Positions 60,531-64,000 of a DNA stretch of 64,000 nucleotides are shown here, one piece after another (the first letter of the stretch is position 1; each line of letters starts with the position of its first letter). The position numbers and the translations under genes were made by a program. Where the stretch lies: the NCBI RefSeq assembly GCF_016595505.1, contig NZ_JAENIL010000009.1, forward strand, positions 91,592 through 155,591, in the 5' to 3' direction. The notes beneath the pieces were generated by a model. The model did not search any database, was not told the origin of the DNA, and was given only the letters and a program-made list of their open reading frames with translations. Source of the stretch: Pelagicoccus mobilis. GTDB taxonomy: Bacteria; Verrucomicrobiota; Verrucomicrobiia; Opitutales; Opitutaceae.

Positions 60531-63500
60531 TTAGTAGCGGAGTCGAAGCGAGAGCTCAAAGGAACGCGGTGCATGGTGTACCATTTGTAGGTAATACGGA
60601 TACCCGTTACCATCATCGAGAGCCGTTCTTGGAGACCATCCGTCATCGTCGAAAATGTTTCTGACGCGTAGGGTAGCATCCCAACGTGAGTCCTTACCGA
60701 AGATACCGCCCTTGCCTGAGTAAGTGTAGAACACATCAGCGAAGAAGACTTCGTAGCCCTTCAGAGGTTGGTCAGAGATGAAGTTTCCGATCTCATCCTC
60801 CTTGTATCCAATAGTTGGAGCGGAACGCCAACGGGCAGCGCCACCGATACGGGAACCTTTGAGCTTACCTTCCGTAATCCCGTAGCTGGAAACGAAGTTC
60901 ACTTGCCATAGGTTCGAACGAATCATCGGTCCACCCACCTGAGCATCGTGTCGAGCGACCTTGTCGGTTATCCGCTCTACGATATCGCCAATCGTTTCGC
61001 GACCGGCATCATCGGCTGGATCAGCCGAGGGTGGCTCACCATCATAGAACAAATCTTCGATGTCAGTTCCGACAACCGGGTCGATGTAAGCTTCGAACCA
61101 GGGACGGGAGAAGATGTATGTATCGTTAACAACCGTCTCGTTTCTAGAAACGTTCAACATCATACGAAGGTTTGAGGTAGGATTGAATACCGCCTCCAAC
61201 TCGTAACCCTCGGTCTCCGTGTTTTGCACGTCGGACCAAAGCCCGTTACCTGTGTAGTCTTCAAAGACCGGGGACCCTGCGATCATGTCATGTAGCCCGT
61301 TGGCTGCCATTCCATCGAGGAAGTCATCGATCGGCGATCCAGCTCGAGCCAAGCCGTCACGAAGCGGATTGTTGATCTCGTGGAGGAGCGTGTTCTCGAA
61401 GTAGTTGAGCTTAACGACCAACTTGTCATCGAAGAGGAAGTTTCTGATACCGAAATCATAGCCTTCGCCTTCCTGATCCGGAAGCTGCTCATTGAAGATC
61501 GTGTACGCTTGAGTCCCAGCTGAAACATTGTTGGTGGATTCGTTCGCGTAGAAATCGAAGTACTGGCTGGCCTTAACCACCACACCGTAGTTGTGGTTTC
61601 GAACCGAGTTCTCTGTAATTTCCGGGTAGACCGGTTCGCCGTCAAAGATCTTAGTCTCGGGGTTTCGCGTGTATACAGCGTTGGTTCCAGAGATAGTATC
61701 CTTACGAGTACCTCCCGTTAGAATCAGACGCTCGTTCAAAGCGGTCCACTGCGCGAGAAAAGACTCAGATTCCGTATCCTCGAAGATGTGAATCGGGTTC
61801 AGACGGCTCACCCACTGGCTGTTGACTTCAGGTATTACCATCGTGCCCGGAACAGTGCTGGTTGGCCATCTCGGGCTGCCTGAAGACAGGTCTGCTGATT
61901 GCGTTATCGGTTCGAGCGGCGTGCTAGGAAATGAAGGAGAATTGCTCCCGGTCAGGTAATAACGACGATTGAGTCGCGAGCGAGTAAAGTTCCCATCATA
62001 GAACCCGGTACCGTTGCCAGCGCGTCGGTTGGGAACCATGTTCATCTCATCGAGCTGCACGGTGAATCGTTCCGTCTCTCTTTTGTAGTAAGTTCCGACT
62101 AGACTGATCTTTCCGAGCAAATCGCTGTCGCCGAGGTGTTGGGTATGGCTCAGGCTTGCGCGGTACTGCTCCATCTCTTCCTCGGATTCGAGGCGGAAAC
62201 CACTCGATTCGATATAGGGCAGCCCGAAGTACGGATTCGAAGGATTCACCATGTCGATGTTGTTTTCATCCGCAGGTCCAGTACCCGGCAACCACCAGTT
62301 GTTATCGATTCGAATCGCGTAGTTCTGACGCTTAACAGGGCGGGCGTCATCAATGTCGCGAGTCTCATTCGCATACATCAACTGCATGTGCGTATTCTTG
62401 AAGAACTGGTGCTCTATCGTTACGCCGTACTTGTCGTAGTCGTAATCATAGTGATCATTGAATCCACCGATAGCTGTATCCAGTGGAAAATACACTTCGT
62501 CAGTCAACTGAGGGTTCGTAATGCTAACCTGACTACTTTCGGAACCATTGATGGTTGGATTTCGGCTTTGTCCCTTTCTTGCCCAGTTCAACACCGGAGC
62601 ATCGGGGTCATTGGCGATCCAAACATAGTAGACATCGTTTTGCAGATTCTTCGAAATCTGCGGCAGGTTGTTCTGAGCCGCGCCACTAGCATTGATTGTT
62701 CCGTCCGGTCTCGTGTAGGTGCGGTTGGCTTTCTCCCAATCGGTATACGGTACGCCTGTATCGGGGTTCACCGCATTTTCCCATGGAGAGAAGAAGTCCT
62801 TCGTCAAAAACGGACGTGGATTCAATTCGTCAAAACGGCCTATTTCTCCGTTGAAATTAAACTCAGTCTTTTCGCTCAAGCGATAAGTCAGGTTTCCATA
62901 AGCAGACTTGCGTCTCCGGTACTGCGCCGGGAGATGAGTGCGCTTGTCCTCGTAAATCGATGCGAAACGAAACGCTAGCTTATCGTCAACAAGCACCTTA
63001 TTTAGGTCGATTGTGTAACGCGTGCCCCCGTAGTCATCAAAACGCATCTCGTAAGTCTGCTCGTCCCGATGGGTACGACCACGTTTAGCGGAGGTGTTCA
63101 TCGAACCACCCACAGACCCAAGACCGAAAAGCAATGAGTTAGGACCTCTGGATTGAGTTAGGCGCTCCGTATTGTAACTGTCCTGTCTTACGTTGGTAGA
63201 GAGGAAGTTTTGAGTGAGTGCATTCACTCTAAATCCACGCGATGTATAAGGAGTTCCAGTACGAGCGACATTACCGTCGTTATCCGCAACATTTCCTTGG
63301 TAAGAGGTGGTACTAGGAAGGAACTCAACCGCGTCTTCGTAACTTAAAGCACCAATATCGCGAAGCATCTCCTCAGTCAAAACCGTTACCGGATTCGCCA
63401 AGGTGCGCATGTTAGTCCTCAACTGAGTGCCAGAGAGCGTTTCAGAAGCATAGTAGCCAGTATCTTTCGAACCATCTACAGTAAAAGGGCTAAGCTCAAA

Positions 63501-63605
63501 GACTTCGTCTTCTTCATCTTGAGCATTGAGCCCTGCAGCGCCAGCCAATGCGAGCGCTAGAGTACCGCTTATCGTAGGGTACAGTTTACGATGGGATGTC
63601 ATCAT
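60531..63605 (-). CDS. TonB-dependent outer-membrane receptor
   Basis: A 1024-residue receptor with a signal peptide (to about 28, LNAQ). A short N-terminal segment with ELSPFTVDGSKDTGYYA (37-53) is typical of Opitutaceae receptors; the plug domain follows (about 54-190; NPVTVLTEEMLRDIG, RGPNSLLFGLGSVGG), then a 22-strand barrel ending in aromatic Tyr (ELSLRLRY). It would import a glycan fragment or other large ligand with TonB energy. No SusD-like partner gene is in the window, as usual outside Bacteroidota. Two operator-like sites stand about 120-160 bp upstream, tying it to the sulfatase and sugar genes. Confidence 0.93.
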   Translation of the reverse strand: MMTSHRKLYPTISGTLALALAGAAGLNAQDEEDEVFELSPFTVDGSKDTGYYASETLSGTQLRTNMRTLANPVTVLTEEMLRDIGALSYEDAVEFLPSTTSYQGNVADNDGNVARTGTPYTSRGFRVNALTQNFLSTNVRQDSYNTERLTQSRGPNSLLFGLGSVGGSMNTSAKRGRTHRDEQTYEMRFDDYGGTRYTIDLNKVLVDDKLAFRFASIYEDKRTHLPAQYRRRKSAYGNLTYRLSEKTEFNFNGEIGRFDELNPRPFLTKDFFSPWENAVNPDTGVPYTDWEKANRTYTRPDGTINASGAAQNNLPQISKNLQNDVYYVWIANDPDAPVLNWARKGQSRNPTINGSESSQVSITNPQLTDEVYFPLDTAIGGFNDHYDYDYDKYGVTIEHQFFKNTHMQLMYANETRDIDDARPVKRQNYAIRIDNNWWLPGTGPADENNIDMVNPSNPYFGLPYIESSGFRLESEEEMEQYRASLSHTQHLGDSDLLGKISLVGTYYKRETERFTVQLDEMNMVPNRRAGNGTGFYDGNFTRSRLNRRYYLTGSNSPSFPSTPLEPITQSADLSSGSPRWPTSTVPGTMVIPEVNSQWVSRLNPIHIFEDTESESFLAQWTALNERLILTGGTRKDTISGTNAVYTRNPETKIFDGEPVYPEITENSVRNHNYGVVVKASQYFDFYANESTNNVSAGTQAYTIFNEQLPDQEGEGYDFGIRNFLFDDKLVVKLNYFENTLLHEINNPLRDGLARAGSPIDDFLDGMAANGLHDMIAGSPVFEDYTGNGLWSDVQNTETEGYELEAVFNPTSNLRMMLNVSRNETVVNDTYIFSRPWFEAYIDPVVGTDIEDLFYDGEPPSADPADDAGRETIGDIVERITDKVARHDAQVGGPMIRSNLWQVNFVSSYGITEGKLKGSRIGGAARWRSAPTIGYKEDEIGNFISDQPLKGYEVFFADVFYTYSGKGGIFGKDSRWDATLRVRNIFDDDGWSPRTALDDGNGYPYYLQMVHHAPRSFELSLRLRY

Positions 63606-63620
63606 AACAGTTTCGTTAGG

Positions 63621-63646
63621 TATCTAGTTAGGGTATCTAGTTAGGG
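63621..63646. repeat. Tandem 13-bp repeat in the receptor leader
   Basis: TATCTAGTTAGGG occurs twice head-to-tail, 16 bp before the receptor's start codon. Confidence 0.7.
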
Positions 63647-63726
63647 GCGACCTTTGGAAGTATGAAAAACCATGTCGGTCATCACCAATAACCTATATTT
63701 TAACCTCGCGCACAACTTACCGACCA

Positions 63727-63762
63727 ATTTACCCGTTAACTGGGTTAACTAAACCCGTAAAC
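63727..63762. promoter_or_regulatory. Double operator-like site, copy 6 and half-matching partner
   Basis: ATTTACCCGTTAAC (63727-63740, the motif reversed) and CTAAACCCGTAAAC (63749-63762) are spaced 22 bp apart, two helical turns, with GTTAAC between. They lie upstream of the TonB receptor gene. The rest of 63606-64000 holds a tandem repeat, one palindromic repeat and no gene. Confidence 0.6.
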
Positions 63763-63943
63763 CAGTCCCCTCAATAGGGAAACGCGTCAGGAAAGCCTCT
63801 TCAGCGAGCGTAACCACACTCGTTCAAACACACCTCAGATTCACCAACGTATCATCAGGACCATTACACCTTCTAACAACGTACGATCCGCTACTCCAGA
63901 CCACTAAAAAAGGTTCATCTTCAAAGACAGTGGAACTCATTAG

Positions 63944-63980
63944 CTGTAGGGCTGCCGCTCGCGGCATGCCGCATCTACCT
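63944..63980. repeat. Intergenic palindromic repeat (TGTAGGG family), copy 3
   Basis: TGTAGGGCTGCCGCTCGCGG with CATGCCGC resembles the right arm of the copy at 12581-12646. Confidence 0.55.
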
Positions 63981-64000
63981 TGGTCTTCATCTCTTGCAAT

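Noticed and set aside
62136..62978. A 280-codon plus-strand open frame inside the TonB receptor gene
   Set aside because: Antisense shadow of a well-supported receptor barrel; composition is unlike a real protein.

Overview
This 64 kb window looks like a carbohydrate-utilisation island from a marine-type Verrucomicrobiota bacterium, most likely class Opitutia/Opitutae. That placement is inferred from several traits together: many family S1 sulfatases, a VPDSG-type C-terminal sorting signal, an ECF sigma factor of the Rhodopirellula/Verrucomicrobium type beside a FecR-like anti-sigma factor with a LamG domain, an Opitutaceae-style TonB receptor N-terminus, and TAT-exported oxidoreductases. I see no rRNA, tRNA, CRISPR array, insertion sequence or phage gene.

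Layout. 0-5.4 kb: two sulfatases, a DUF1080 lipoprotein and a six-hairpin glycosidase-like protein. 5.6-10.9 kb: a plus-strand sugar operon of an exported AKR-like protein, an aldo/keto reductase, a FucP/GluP-type sugar:H+ symporter, an SDR and an Ldh2-type dehydrogenase. 10.9-17 kb: a minus-strand block with a GH71/99-like lipoprotein, two sulfatases (one without a signal peptide) and a mutarotase-like lipoprotein. 17-19.5 kb: a lactonase and a mannonate-dehydratase-family enolase. 19.6-24.2 kb: a minus-strand set of three AKR-family genes behind an iduronate-sulfatase-like gene. 25-37.5 kb: a long minus-strand series with GH92, DUF1080, a TAT-exported Gfo/Idh/MocA oxidoreductase and five sulfatases that all carry K/R-rich C-terminal tails. 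37.6-56.9 kb: an ECF sigma / FecR-LamG pair followed by three giant secreted multidomain proteins (two with CBM96 plus double beta-helix, one with Ig and MBG repeats), a VPDSG-anchored protein and a sigma-gene remnant. 57.4-63.6 kb: two more sulfatases and a TonB-dependent receptor.

How it may work (inference). Twelve Cys-type sulfatases, GH92 and a GH99-like protein suggest a sulfated, mannose-containing polysaccharide. Released sugar could enter by the FHS-family symporter and be oxidised without phosphorylation: AKR dehydrogenase, lactonase, then ManD-family dehydratase. DUF1080 plus a Gfo/Idh/MocA protein hints at a 3-keto-glycoside route.

Two regulatory layers are visible in the DNA. 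A 14-bp palindrome (GTTAACNNGTAAAC-like) lies before six transcription units of the sulfatase, sugar-oxidation and TonB sections. A separate two-block promoter (TGTTAAGAAA, 14-15 nt, CTAAG) lies at five sites in the 39-57 kb section, including before the ECF sigma gene itself, and is the best candidate for that sigma factor's own promoter.
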